This document shows positions 1 to 9,086 of a stretch of 64,000 bases of DNA, piece after piece. The translations under genes and the position numbers were made by a program. Within the stretch, counting starts at the first letter, position 1. Every line of letters starts with the position of its first letter. The notes below the pieces were generated by a model. It had not been told where the DNA came from and did not search any database. It saw nothing but the letters and a program-made list of their open reading frames with translations. Where the stretch lies: positions 1 to 64,000 of the forward strand of contig JAHBVL010000001.1 of assembly GCA_019637585.1 (NCBI GenBank), given 5' to 3'. Source of the DNA: Thermomicrobiales bacterium. Lineage in GTDB: Bacteria > Chloroflexota > Chloroflexia > Thermomicrobiales > UBA6265.

Positions 1-366
1 ACTCGCTGCTCCACCATTGCCATTCCCGCCGGTCACACTCCCCCCAGAGGTGTTCCCCCCGGTGGTGTTCCCGCTGGCACTCCCACCATTGCCGCCGGTG
101 GCGTTGCCGCCAATCCCGACCGCACCAGTGCCATTCCCGCCATTCGCGCTCGCCGACCCACCCGTCGCCGAGCCACCGGCCTGGCCGTTCGCCCCATTGC
201 CGCCCGCACCACCAACAACAGCGCCCGAGCTCCCGCTCCCGCCATTGCCGCCCTGCGCGTCTCCTTCACTGTCCTGCGCCCCCACACCGCCAACCGCATA
301 GGTCAGCATGCTCACCACCAGGGCTATCGTCCCCAGCAGCCGCGCCATCCGCTCTCGTCCACTCAT
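1..366 (-). CDS. Gly/Asn-rich secreted protein, N-terminal part
   Basis: The reading frame starts with ATG at 366 and runs off the left edge of the window. The first ~30 residues form a signal peptide: basic MSGRERMARLL, a hydrophobic core, then VGA before Gln as a likely cleavage site. The rest that is visible is low complexity, made of GGN, GGS and GGA-type units with Thr and Ser, resembling PGRS-like or other glycine-rich surface proteins. A purine-rich AAGGGAAG stretch lies just upstream of the ATG. The function is unknown; a cell-surface or matrix role is inferred from composition only. The + strand frame opposite encodes a Pro-rich translation that is simply the complement of the glycine codons. 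Confidence 0.72.
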   Translation of the reverse strand, partial: MSGRERMARLLGTIALVVSMLTYAVGGVGAQDSEGDAQGGNGGSGSSGAVVGGAGGNGANGQAGGSATGGSASANGGNGTGAVGIGGNATGGNGGSASGNTTGGNTSGGSVTGGNGNGGAAS

Positions 367-1426
367 CCCGCTTCCCTTTCCCACCATCTCACTTCTCCTA
401 CTGCTTCCCATCCCTGCCCCAGGGCTCCTCTGTCTCTGCAATCTCCATCGCTCGCTGCGTCGCTCAGGTCCCATCCAGGCCTCCCATCCCTCCGGGCCCC
501 CCTCGACAGAGTTGCCACACAATCTGATTGGGGCGTTCGTACGAGCAGGCAATCGATTCGGACACAGCAAAACCCCGAGCGGTGCCGCTGTCGGCTCGCT
601 CCGGGTGACATGCCCAGATTCGAATTGCACAGATTCCCACGAAAGCCCCGTCTTCCCAACACCACGTCTGGTGTCATTGCGCAACCTGATGCGGAAACTG
701 GCCATGTTCCGTATCAGGCCGACGAAGCGCTAACCACAACTACTCTCGAACTTTGCGGTTCCTCTTCCCTACTCCACCATGGACTCACGCCCAAGGCGCC
801 ATCGGTTTGCGGTTACCGGCCATATTACAGAGTGTCCGAACAGGATGCAAGACTCCAGATGGACCTCTTTTCCGGCTCTTTCAGATGTCGACACCAGCTG
901 AACGTTCGGCCACCGAGCATCGCTTTACCTCTTATATGGAGCGCCGGCGGAGCAAAGATTCTGCACAGCGGGCCAGGCTGCGAAACCAGTCAACCCGCCC
1001 AATTGGCCGCGTCCGGGCCGATTCTGGCGCAATTCGGCCACTTTTAGTCGCAAACGGCCACACGCCCGTTGTTGATAGTGGTATCCTAGAAGTCCAGTGC
1101 GGAACTCGAAAACGAAACGCTTAGTTCGCGATCGAGCTCGGGGCCGGTGGTCCGGTGCGCGCGATCGATTCCGATCACGCCCGACATCAGACCTCCGGTG
1201 CATGGCTAGTGACGCAGCGTAATGCCCGTTCCGGAGTTCTTCACTGAGCCGCTGGCCGTCATCTGGCGTCCTGCGGCTGAGTCGATCGCGTGGATTCGTG
1301 GCACGGAATCCGCGTTTACGGCTCCGGGGCACGTGCTTCTCTGCTGATACCAGCAGGATGCACTCGTTTCGCGCGGAGTGCTGGCGCTGGAAGATTCCAG
1401 CGCGACCGAGATTTCGAAGGAGAATC
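367..1426. other. long non-coding gap upstream of infA
   Basis: About 1.06 kb without a credible gene. Several open frames of 100-190 codons cross it on both strands, but none has a convincing ribosome site, recognisable motif or consistent composition. I saw no tRNA-like cloverleaf. A small hairpin (CTGCTGATACCAGCAG) lies near 1340 in what would be the infA leader. The leader is long, which would allow post-transcriptional control, but I recognise no known element. Confidence 0.4.
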
Positions 1427-1726
1427 ATGGCTCAGAAGAAAACTGTCTACCGTAAGCCCCCGGCCAGAAAACCTGCCGGTGGCGTGGTCACGGAAGAGCG
1501 GGGACCGCGCAGCAATCCTGACGCGATCGCCGTTGAGGGGCGCGTACGCGACGCGCTGCCCAATGCGATGTTCACTGTGGAACTGGAGAGCGGTCAGTCG
1601 GTTCTCGGTCATCTCGCCGGCAAAATGCGGAAGAACTACATCCGCGTGCTGCCGGGCGATCGGGTGACTGTGGAACTCTCGCCGTACGACCTTACCCGCG
1701 GACGTATCACGTTCCGCCACCGCTAG
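1427..1726 (+). CDS. infA: translation initiation factor IF-1
   Basis: A 99-residue protein whose residues ~33-99 match the S1/OB-fold of bacterial IF-1, including [35 protein letters not shown] and the terminal [10 protein letters not shown]-1 binds the 30S A site and helps IF-2 and IF-3 during initiation. The usual length is ~72 residues; here a basic N-terminal extension of ~30 residues ([15 protein letters not shown]) is added. The ATG at 1427 is chosen because GAAGGAGA lies just upstream; an in-frame start further up would add residues unlike any IF-1. The gene stands alone, not in the usual ribosomal-protein operon, and is followed by a zinc-ribbon gene. Confidence 0.93.
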   Translation: MAQKKTVYRKPPARKPAGGVVTEERGPRSNPDAIAVEGRVRDALPNAMFTVELESGQSVLGHLAGKMRKNYIRVLPGDRVTVELSPYDLTRGRITFRHR

Positions 1727-1838
1727 TTGGAACGCCAACGCGAAGGAGTACGCCGGGCACAGAGTACTGACCGATTTTTGGACCTGATCATCTGTGGCGG
1801 AGCCGAGGTGGCCCTGCCTTTTCGAGGAGAACATACAC

Positions 1839-2183
1839 GTGAGCGATCGCACTCTGACCTGCCGTGACTGCGGGCAGACGTTTACTTTCACTGCTGGTGA
1901 GCAGTCGTTCTATGCTGAGCGCGGCTACACCGAACCGCAGCGCTGCCCGGCTTGCCGGCAGGCGCGCAAGGCCCAGCGCTCCGACAGCGGCTATGGCGAC
2001 AGCTATGGTGGCGGCGGTGGCGGTGGTGGCGGATATCGCGCCGAGCGGACGATGCATCCGGCTGTTTGCAGCGCTTGCGGCAAGCAGACCGAAGTGCCGT
2101 TCCTGCCGACGCAGGACAAGCCGGTGTACTGCCGCGAGTGCTTCCAGGAGCGCCGCGCCATGAGCTCGTACAACCGGTACTAG
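1839..2183 (+). CDS. zinc-ribbon protein with Gly-rich linker
   Basis: A 114-residue protein starting at GTG 1839 with GAGGAGA eight bases upstream. Two treble-clef or zinc-ribbon halves are visible: TCRDCGQTFTFTAGEQ with CPACRQARK near residues 6-45, and CSACGKQTEVPFLPTQDKP with YCRECF near 75-105, joined by a Gly/Tyr-rich linker. This matches the small 'probable zinc-ribbon' family (zf_Tbcl type) common in Chloroflexota and other phyla. Its role is not established; nucleic-acid binding is plausible. It lies 112 bp downstream of infA on the same strand and is followed by a strong terminator, so the two may share a transcript. Confidence 0.85.
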   Translation: MSDRTLTCRDCGQTFTFTAGEQSFYAERGYTEPQRCPACRQARKAQRSDSGYGDSYGGGGGGGGGYRAERTMHPAVCSACGKQTEVPFLPTQDKPVYCRECFQERRAMSSYNRY

Positions 2184-2199
2184 ATCGTCAGCGATCTTC

Positions 2200-2234
2200 A
2201 ACGGCCCAGTCGAGATTCGACTGGGCCGTTTTTT
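2200..2234 (+). terminator. Rho-independent terminator
   Basis: A near-perfect stem pairs AACGGCCCAGTCG with CGACTGGGCCGTT around a short loop and is followed by a T run, 17 bases after the zinc-ribbon stop codon. It closes the infA/zinc-ribbon transcript. Confidence 0.9.
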
Positions 2235-2235
2235 G

Positions 2236-2297
2236 TTCATAGTTCATGGTTCATAGTTCATAGTTCATAGTTCATAGTTCATAGTTCATAGTTCATG
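2236..2297. repeat. 7-bp tandem array (TTCATAG)
   Basis: About nine copies of TTCATAG in a row, with one or two TTCATGG variants, sitting directly behind the terminator and between convergent genes. There are no spacers. It is the first of several heptamer arrays in the window. Confidence 0.95.
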
Positions 2298-2353
2298 GAA
2301 CGATTGTCGATGGGTGGGGGACCGTTCTCCGCGATGGGCTTCGGGCTCCGGAC

Positions 2354-4063
2354 TTACGCAATGCTCCAGGCAAAGTCGAAATCGCAGCCATGATTGGCCT
2401 GGGTTACGTGCTCGGCGTGGAGCCAGCCGTAACCACGACGGAGTTGCGGGTCTCGTTCGGGCAGGCCGGACTCGGCAACTCGCCTGGCGATCTCCTCCTC
2501 CGCAACGTGGAGCGTGATCCTTCTCCCTGAAACGTCCAGTTCGACGAGATCGCCATCGCGCACGGCCAGGAGCGGACCACCCACCGCAGCTTCCGGTGCG
2601 ATATGCAACACCACGGTGCCAAAGGCCGTACCGCTCATTCGGGCGTCGGAGATGCGAACCATGTCCCGGATGCCCTGTTCGAGGAGTTTTTTCGGAATGG
2701 GGATCATGCCTGCCTCGGGCATGCCGGGACCACCAATCGGCCCGGCATTCTGGAGAACCAGCACATCCTGTGGCGTCACGTCCAGATCCGGGTCGTGCAC
2801 CCGGCGGGCCATATCTTCGAGCGATGTGAACACGACTGCCCGGCCGGTGTGCTGAAGGAGCGCCGGCGTCGCGGCGGCGTGCTTGATCACGGCTCCGTCT
2901 GGCGCCAGGTTGCCATACAGAACGGACAGCCCCCCTTCCGTGTCGAACGGTTTGTCGACCCGCGCAATGACGTCGTCCCGCAGCGTGCCCGGCGTGCCGG
3001 CCAGATTCTCGCCCACGGTTTTTCCCGTCACGGTCATTGCTTCGGCGTTCAACTGGGGCAACAACTCCTTCATCACCGCCGAGATGCCACCGGCTTCGAA
3101 GAGTTCCGCCATCTGGTAATCCCCAGAGGGTTTGACGTTCGCCAGCAGAGGAGACTCCCGGCTGATGCGATCGAAATCGGCAAGATCGAGGGGGATACCC
3201 GCTCGCCGGGCGATGGCCAGCAGGTGGACAATCCCGTTGGTCGATCCCGCAATGGCACAGAGAACGCGAATGGCATTCTCGATCGAAGCGCGAGTCACGA
3301 TCATCGAAGGACGCAGCCCTTCTTCGATCATGTGCACGATCCGCCGGCCCGCATCCTCGGCGTGGCGAAGACGAGCCGAATCAGGAGCCGGAATCGCCGC
3401 GTTGTTCGGCAGGGTCATGCCAAGTGCTTCGGCGACGCTGGCCATCGAGCTGGCGGTTCCCATGACCGTGCAGTGTCCATGCGACCGAAAGAGGAGTCCC
3501 TCGACCTCCGAAATCTCGTCCTGGTTCAGATTTCCGGCCCGGTACTCGGTCCAAAGACGGCGGCAATCGGTGCAAGCGCCCAGGTCTCTGCCACGCCAGC
3601 GGCCGGTGAGCATGGGCCCGCCGGTGACCATGACGGCCGGCACATCGGCACTGACCGCGCCCATCAGCTGGGCTGGCGTCGTTTTGTCGCAACCTGCGAG
3701 AAGCACGACGCCATCGATCGGCTGCGCACGGATCATCTCTTCGGTGTCCATGGCCATCAGGTTGCGCAGGAACATCGATGTGGGAGAAATGAAGAGCTCG
3801 CCGAGTGAAATCGTGGGGAACTCGAGCGGGATGCCGCCTTCCTGGAGTACACCCCGCTTGACCGCTGCAGCAACCTCGCGCAGATGAGAATTGCAGTGGT
3901 TGAGCTCGCTCCAGGAATTGGCAATGCCAATAACCGGTTTCTCCAGATCCTGGTCGGTGAGCCCCATCCCTTTGGCAAACGCACGCCGCATGAACGTCGA
4001 GAAGTCGGCGTCGCCATACCAGGTGAGCTTGCCTCTCTGCGAGAGATCGGCCGACCGGGACAT
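2354..4063 (-). CDS. IlvD/Edd-family dehydratase (probable sugar-acid dehydratase)
   Basis: A 569-residue member of the IlvD/Edd family of iron-sulfur dehydratases. The three expected cluster cysteines are present: ELNHCN (~57), AGCDKTTPA (~125) and SHGHCTVMGT (~198). The late DARMSGTAFG motif carrying the catalytic Ser is also present. The region around WYGDADFSTFMRRAF and GGPMLTGRWRG resembles pentonate dehydratases (L-arabinonate/D-xylonate type) more than biosynthetic IlvD, so dehydration of a sugar acid to a 2-keto-3-deoxy acid is more likely than branched-chain amino acid synthesis, but that is inference. ATG 4063 is preferred, with AAGGAG eight bases upstream; GTG 4066 is the alternative. 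It is monocistronic. Confidence 0.88.
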   Translation of the reverse strand: MSRSADLSQRGKLTWYGDADFSTFMRRAFAKGMGLTDQDLEKPVIGIANSWSELNHCNSHLREVAAAVKRGVLQEGGIPLEFPTISLGELFISPTSMFLRNLMAMDTEEMIRAQPIDGVVLLAGCDKTTPAQLMGAVSADVPAVMVTGGPMLTGRWRGRDLGACTDCRRLWTEYRAGNLNQDEISEVEGLLFRSHGHCTVMGTASSMASVAEALGMTLPNNAAIPAPDSARLRHAEDAGRRIVHMIEEGLRPSMIVTRASIENAIRVLCAIAGSTNGIVHLLAIARRAGIPLDLADFDRISRESPLLANVKPSGDYQMAELFEAGGISAVMKELLPQLNAEAMTVTGKTVGENLAGTPGTLRDDVIARVDKPFDTEGGLSVLYGNLAPDGAVIKHAAATPALLQHTGRAVVFTSLEDMARRVHDPDLDVTPQDVLVLQNAGPIGGPGMPEAGMIPIPKKLLEQGIRDMVRISDARMSGTAFGTVVLHIAPEAAVGGPLLAVRDGDLVELDVSGRRITLHVAEEEIARRVAESGLPERDPQLRRGYGWLHAEHVTQANHGCDFDFAWSIA

Positions 4064-4141
4064 CACATAAGCTCCTTCGGGTTGTGCGAGGGTCAGGAAA
4101 CGCTGCTCCGGCGCCAGCGGAGCCGGAGCAGCGGATTGCGA

Positions 4142-6148
4142 TCAGGAGAGTGTCCAGACCTCGAATGCCGAGTATGGCGTCGAGCGCCCAGGCTCGGTCG
4201 TGCTGTTGACCGTAGCGGTGCCGATCCAGATATCCCCGCCGATCTGCGAAAGCGACAGGTCGAGGGTTGCGATATCGATGCCATTCAGCCGAGCGGTTCC
4301 AGTGGCGCCCTGAGCCGTGATCTCGAGGACGTTCACCTGGCCGGGACCCGTCACCAGGTTCGTCACCATCCCTGTGGCAATCGATCCCTGGTTGATTCCG
4401 TAGGACAGCCGCCATTCCCCACTGGAGAAGACCGTGAAGCGATACTCATTGCCATCGGCCGGGTTTTCCCGGAAAGCGATCGTGATATCCCATGGCGCCG
4501 AAATGCTGTTGGGAACCGTGAAGGTCGCTGTCGTGTAAAAGTCGCTCAGCGTGGCTCCACTCCGAATCGCCGTGATCGTCGATGCGTCCTCGACGATTGC
4601 GCCGGAGAGCGGTCCGATTACGCGTGTTACCGGCGCTGGGCCAGCCGTGCCCGTCCCACTTCTGGTACCTGTTCCCGTTCCGGTGCCTGTGCTCGGCCCC
4701 GTGCCGCGGGTACCAGTGCCGGTGGTGGTTTCCGTGCCAGTCGTCGTCCCGGTACCGGTGCGGGTGCCGGTTTCCGTCGTCGTCCCCGTGCCAGTCGAAG
4801 CGGTACCGGCGGCCGCAAGATCCCAAACCCGGAAATCAAACATCTCCATGTGCAGTGAGCGAGTATCGCCATCGATGTTGGCGCTGAAAAGGACATTGAA
4901 CTCCACATCGCTGGCGACCGGCTGGCTAGGCAGCGTGAATGTGCCGGCTGCCGTGCGGGAGTTGAAGGTGACTGTGCCGGTCGTTCCGGAAACGAGCAGA
5001 CCGAAGGTGTTCACCGTCCCTGGGGCGAGGTTCGCGTTGAGCGGGCCATTGGCAACGCTCTGGATCTCCGCTTGCACGGGATCATAGACGGCGAGCCACT
5101 GGGTAGTCGCCCCGTTTGTGCCAAACACAACGCTGTAGCAATTGCCGGAAGGATCGATCCAGAAGCAGAAGCCGACCGCCCAGAATCCAGCGGGTTCAAC
5201 GGCGGGAGCCACAAACGAGACTTCCGTATAGAACGAGGATGTCTGGACGCCAGAGGAGAGGAACTTCGAGTCGCCGTCGAACATGTCGGCCGATGCGGTC
5301 AGCGGACCAACCGTCGCCGGGTTCGCCTGCACCCAGGCGATGCCTTGATCGAAGGTAAGCGGACCAGCAGGGGCACCGGTTGTGCCGGTCGTTCCCGTGG
5401 TGCCAGTGGTTCCAGTTGTGCCGGTCGTTCCTGTGGTGCCGGTCGTTCCAGTTGTGCCGGTCGTTCCCGTGGAACCCGTCGGCAAGCCGTGATCGCTCAC
5501 GACCAAGTTGTCGAACACGCCGAAGAGGTTGTCTGCAGCGCCACCGGTATTGCCGATCCCGATGTAGTTGAGACCGGAGTCATAGGTGGCGTCTGTTTCG
5601 GAGATGACCACATTGCCGTTCAGCATGCCGGTGATCTGGCCGTCGAAGCAGTCGAGGGCCAGCTCGTTGAACTGATTCGCTCCGGGGGTCATGAATTGCG
5701 GCACGGAGACCTGCGCCAGGAGGACAGACCCGGTTGCATCCTCGCGCCAGAGCGCAGCTTCGCCCGTTGTGGGAATGATGAGGAAGAGATATCCCTGATG
5801 GTCGGTTCCGGCTCTGCATCCAACGAAAATGTAGATCTCCCGTTCATCGGCGCCGCCGATGCCCGCATCGATCCTCATCGTCGAGTTGTACATCACCGGT
5901 GTATTGATGAAGCTGAAGATCTCGCCCTGATAGGAAGGGCTCACCGCCTGGGCGATAAATTGGCCATTGCGGTATTGAAAACTGTATTGCCCTGGATCGG
6001 GCGAAACCTGCGACAGAAGTCCCAGAGCGGGGTTGCTCATATCGTCGGAATAGGTCGTTTGAGCAGCCACCGGCATGGTTACCGACGGCAGAAGCGAGAG
6101 CACAAGCACAAGTGCGGCGCCCAGGAAGATCGATCGTAGCCTGGTCAA
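4142..6148 (-). CDS. secreted multi-domain protein with GTT/GTE linkers
   Basis: About 668 residues. A TTG at 6148 preceded by GGGGACGGAG gives a textbook signal peptide (MTRLRSIFLG..., cleavage after PVAA before Gln); longer starts up to 6217 are possible but poorly supported. The mature protein has three ~170-residue beta-rich domains, each built around a strand pattern ending in an F/VWxL-type motif, reminiscent of LamG/concanavalin-like (3-keto-disaccharide hydrolase) sandwiches. They are separated by a (GTT)n linker near residues 230-265 and a Thr/Gly-rich linker (TGTGTTTETGT type) near 465-530. No catalytic residues are recognisable, so a glycan-binding or surface role is a guess. The next gene is a paralogue in the same orientation. 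Confidence 0.72.
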   Translation of the reverse strand: MTRLRSIFLGAALVLVLSLLPSVTMPVAAQTTYSDDMSNPALGLLSQVSPDPGQYSFQYRNGQFIAQAVSPSYQGEIFSFINTPVMYNSTMRIDAGIGGADEREIYIFVGCRAGTDHQGYLFLIIPTTGEAALWREDATGSVLLAQVSVPQFMTPGANQFNELALDCFDGQITGMLNGNVVISETDATYDSGLNYIGIGNTGGAADNLFGVFDNLVVSDHGLPTGSTGTTGTTGTTGTTGTTGTTGTTGTTGTTGTTGAPAGPLTFDQGIAWVQANPATVGPLTASADMFDGDSKFLSSGVQTSSFYTEVSFVAPAVEPAGFWAVGFCFWIDPSGNCYSVVFGTNGATTQWLAVYDPVQAEIQSVANGPLNANLAPGTVNTFGLLVSGTTGTVTFNSRTAAGTFTLPSQPVASDVEFNVLFSANIDGDTRSLHMEMFDFRVWDLAAAGTASTGTGTTTETGTRTGTGTTTGTETTTGTGTRGTGPSTGTGTGTGTRSGTGTAGPAPVTRVIGPLSGAIVEDASTITAIRSGATLSDFYTTATFTVPNSISAPWDITIAFRENPADGNEYRFTVFSSGEWRLSYGINQGSIATGMVTNLVTGPGQVNVLEITAQGATGTARLNGIDIATLDLSLSQIGGDIWIGTATVNSTTEPGRSTPYSAFEVWTLS

Positions 6149-6332
6149 TTTCTCCGTCCCCTTTCGTCCAGACTCCCGGTTCCGGACCTTAATCATTGCG
6201 AGCAGCCATTCTCTCACAGTAGTTCAAGAACGGCTTCAGTCACACAAATGGTTCCATGCCGATGCCGATCGACGAATGCTTCACGAGCCGGCGTCAACGA
6301 CCGGAATCTCCACTGCTTTGGCGCGTCTCCTC

Positions 6333-8189
6333 TCAGGTCGTTGCCGGCAGTTCCCAAACCTGGAAACCGGAAAATCCAATCGACCGCCCGGTCACAGTCG
6401 AATTCGGAAAGAATCCGGTGCCAGCCAGGACATCGCCGCTTTGCAGCACCGGAGAAAGATCGAGGGTGCCGGCGAACACGCCATTGATCGCCAGATATCC
6501 CATTGCCCCGTGAGCGACGAGTTCGATCGTGTTCGATGCGCCGGGTTGGACGTTGAGTGAACCAGCCGATCCAGCATCAGATACGGGGTCGAGCCCGAAC
6601 GCCAGAAACCAGTCGCCATCGGCTTCCAGAATCAGCCGCACTCCAGAGGAGTCGGTCCCCTGCCGGATACCCAGACCAACATCCCAGCCAAGAGAGCCGT
6701 CTGAAGGGGTTTGGAAGGTCGCAGCCACATAGACGTCGGCCACATTGACGTTGGCCGACCAGTAGCTGAGCGTCTCCGCCTGCTGCTCCATCGCGCCCTG
6801 AAGTGGGCCAGCCAGTGGAGATGTCGCCAGCGCAGCGCTCCGGAGCTGGTCGAATGTGGCAGCTGGGTCGTTGCCGGTTACTGCGGCCTGTCCCGACGAC
6901 ACCGAGGCAGCCACTGGCAACGCCCAGACAGCGTAGTCCTGAACTACGAGCTCTCGCCCGTCGACAGCGTTGGCGACAAAGAATCCCGTGCTGGCGAACA
7001 CGTCGCCTGTCTGGGTCGACTCGGAGAGATCGAGATCGGCGATCACCTGACCATTGACCGCAAAACTCCCACTCGACCCCTGTGCGGCAACTTCAATGGT
7101 GTTGAGCGCCCCGGGGCCGGTAGCCAGGCCCGACAGCTGACCGTGCGCTACCAGCGTTCCACTACCGATCGAGAGCGACCAGGTACCCGACGACTCGATG
7201 ATGATGCGGGCTTCGGTATCCGCGCTTCCATATCGAATCGCCAAACCGATGTCCCAGGGCATCGACGTATTCATGGGATTGACGAAGGTCGCGGAAACGA
7301 AGAGATCGTAGAGATCGACGCCGGCGGGAATCCAGGGAAAGTCCGTCGAGGATTGGACCAGCGTCTGTGATACCGGCCCGGCAACCGGCGATTGAGTGAG
7401 GGCAGCTGCCTTGATTTGATCGAAGCTGCTCCCGGTCACCAGTTGCGGTACGGATTGCGCCGCCACGGTTGCCTGGGGCTGGAGTGTGGGAATCGCCGTT
7501 GATGCGGCGAGCTGATCTGTCGCAGCGCGACTGAGATCCGAAACAGCCAGGTCGTCGAACACCATGAAGAGATCGGATGGCGCTTGCGGCTGAACGCCGC
7601 CGCCAATATAGGAGAATCCCGCGGCGAAGGTCGCATCAAACTCCGACACAACGACTTGCCCGTTGACCTTGCCGGTGATCAGCTGCTGATAACACTCGAT
7701 GTCAATTGTGTTGAAGCCACCACCAGGCGATATTGCCGCTGAAGCATTCCCTTCGGCGAGCAGCTGCGCATTTCCGGGGATAAGCGCCCAGAGGCGAACG
7801 GTTCCGGAGGCCGTGTGCACCTCGAGGGCATATCCATCATCCTGATCGCCGGCGCGGCAACCGACAAACGCATATTTGCCTATTCGATCGTCTTCGATGA
7901 ACACGCTGACACTGGTCGCGGAATCCGTCAATGTTCCGACTGAGATGTAGCTGAAGAGATCGCCAGAGAAGTCAGTCGCGTGAGCCTGGATCTTGTACTG
8001 GCCGCCGGTGTAGATGTAGGTGAAGCGCGACTCGTCAGGCGAGTCCTCCGTGAGCAATGGACTGACGCCGTCCATAGCGTCGAACCAGGTTGGCGAAGTT
8101 GCCGGTTGGCCGCCTACGGCAACCGGCGGAAGTGCGGCGCCGACGATCAAGGCAATCAGGGCGAACATCATGCGACTTCGGGAACTCAC
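6333..8189 (-). CDS. secreted multi-domain protein, paralogue of the neighbour
   Basis: About 618 residues from GTG 8189, chosen because GGAAGG lies ~10 bases upstream; an ATG at 8171 or a longer start at 8273 are alternatives. The signal peptide (MMFALIALIVGAALPPVAVGG) is followed by Gln. Three repeated beta-rich domains are visible. Each carries an SWSLSIGSG/WFLAFGLD-like strand, a 'GPGALNTIEVAAQGSSG' type strand and an xVWxLP ending; shared phrases such as PWDIGLAIR and GWDVGLGIR show domain duplication. The domain plan is that of the 4142-6148 product without the GTT linkers. A tandem gene duplication is likely. The biochemical role is unknown. Confidence 0.72.
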   Translation of the reverse strand: MSSRSRMMFALIALIVGAALPPVAVGGQPATSPTWFDAMDGVSPLLTEDSPDESRFTYIYTGGQYKIQAHATDFSGDLFSYISVGTLTDSATSVSVFIEDDRIGKYAFVGCRAGDQDDGYALEVHTASGTVRLWALIPGNAQLLAEGNASAAISPGGGFNTIDIECYQQLITGKVNGQVVVSEFDATFAAGFSYIGGGVQPQAPSDLFMVFDDLAVSDLSRAATDQLAASTAIPTLQPQATVAAQSVPQLVTGSSFDQIKAAALTQSPVAGPVSQTLVQSSTDFPWIPAGVDLYDLFVSATFVNPMNTSMPWDIGLAIRYGSADTEARIIIESSGTWSLSIGSGTLVAHGQLSGLATGPGALNTIEVAAQGSSGSFAVNGQVIADLDLSESTQTGDVFASTGFFVANAVDGRELVVQDYAVWALPVAASVSSGQAAVTGNDPAATFDQLRSAALATSPLAGPLQGAMEQQAETLSYWSANVNVADVYVAATFQTPSDGSLGWDVGLGIRQGTDSSGVRLILEADGDWFLAFGLDPVSDAGSAGSLNVQPGASNTIELVAHGAMGYLAINGVFAGTLDLSPVLQSGDVLAGTGFFPNSTVTGRSIGFSGFQVWELPATT

Positions 8190-8366
8190 GATACAAACAC
8201 CTTCCCGCCAGCACCAAACGGACGCAGCTTCTGCAGATTGCTGTTCTTTCGTGATTCGAGTATATCGACTCACCGCCTGCGTGCGGAAGTCACTCGCGTG
8301 ACGTGCTTTCCGCTGCGGGCGTGGCGAGGATGGGAGCTGGTGGAAGGGAGACTACGAAGCGGCGCT

Positions 8367-8675
8367 CTACGCGGTTTGGCGAATTGGCCGCGCTCGTTCG
8401 ATTCTGGCTCGTTCCTGTGGCGAATTCATGGCTTCCCAGAGATCGCTCCGTCGCTGCACATTCAGCCAGAAGTCGGGACTCGTTCCGAAAACGCGAGCCA
8501 GCATCAAAGCGGTTGGAGCGGTGACAGCGCGACGCCCAGTGCAAAGCTCATTGACGTGCTTGCGCGGCACGCCCATCGCCTCCGCGACAGCGCCTTGTGT
8601 CAGTTGCAGGGGCTCAATGAACTCCTCACTCAGGATTTCACCAACGGTTGCAGGTTTGCGAGTGGTAAGCAACAC
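8367..8675 (-). CDS. higA: HigA-type antitoxin
   Basis: A 102-residue XRE-family helix-turn-helix protein of the HigA/VapI type. PATVGEILSEEFIEPLQLTQ is followed by the HTH (AVAEAMGVPRKHVNELCTG) and the typical TALMLARVFGTSPDFWLNVQ. It neutralises the toxin encoded just upstream and normally represses the shared promoter. It starts eight bases after the toxin gene ends, so the two are co-transcribed in the toxin-first order characteristic of higBA. Confidence 0.9.
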   Translation of the reverse strand: MLLTTRKPATVGEILSEEFIEPLQLTQGAVAEAMGVPRKHVNELCTGRRAVTAPTALMLARVFGTSPDFWLNVQRRSDLWEAMNSPQERARIERARPIRQTA

Positions 8676-8683
8676 CTCTCACC

Positions 8684-8980
8684 TCATCGATAACTGTGAT
8701 TGTCCAGATAGACCTGGCTCGCCTCGCCGGTATCCGAATCCCAACGAAATATCAACCGCCACTGCTGATTCACTCTCACGGAGCAATAGCCCTCCAGATT
8801 GCCTTTCAGCTTCTCGAAGCGGTTTCCGGGAGGGCTCCGAAGGTCGGCATCATTGGTCGCGTCGTCGATCATCTGCAACCTGCGAAACAATCTGGACTCC
8901 AGATCACCGGGAATCCGCGGGGAACGCAGATCGCCAACGTAAAAGTCGCGCAGCCAAGTGTCACGAAAACTCGCGATCAA
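8684..8980 (-). CDS. higB: HigB/RelE-family toxin
   Basis: A 98-residue RelE-superfamily toxin. MIASFRDTWLRDFYVGD, the central RKLxMIDDA-like helix region (RRLQMIDDATNDADLRSPP), the GNRFEKLKG segment and RVNQQWRLIFRW are all HigB signatures. Members are ribosome-dependent mRNA interferases. It is paired with the HigA gene immediately downstream. The module is isolated, with no integrase or other mobile gene next to it. Confidence 0.9.
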   Translation of the reverse strand: MIASFRDTWLRDFYVGDLRSPRIPGDLESRLFRRLQMIDDATNDADLRSPPGNRFEKLKGNLEGYCSVRVNQQWRLIFRWDSDTGEASQVYLDNHSYR

Positions 8981-9086
8981 GAAACTCGGCCCTGTCCCAT
9001 TGTACCGCCCGATAGCCCATAGCTCAAACGGTCATCTCCTTCCGCGACTCCGGGTATCGATGCAGTTGGAGTCCTGGCGGGCATGG

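Noticed and set aside
925-1891. - strand frames across infA
   Set aside because: They overlap a clear infA gene and its leader and show no family resemblance or ribosome site.
2603-3808. 401-codon + strand frame
   Set aside because: It is antisense to the complete IlvD/Edd dehydratase, whose motifs are all on the - strand.
5072-6139. 355-codon + strand frame with SCAGRSCGAGRSS-type repeats
   Set aside because: It is the antisense of the GTT linker of the secreted - strand protein.
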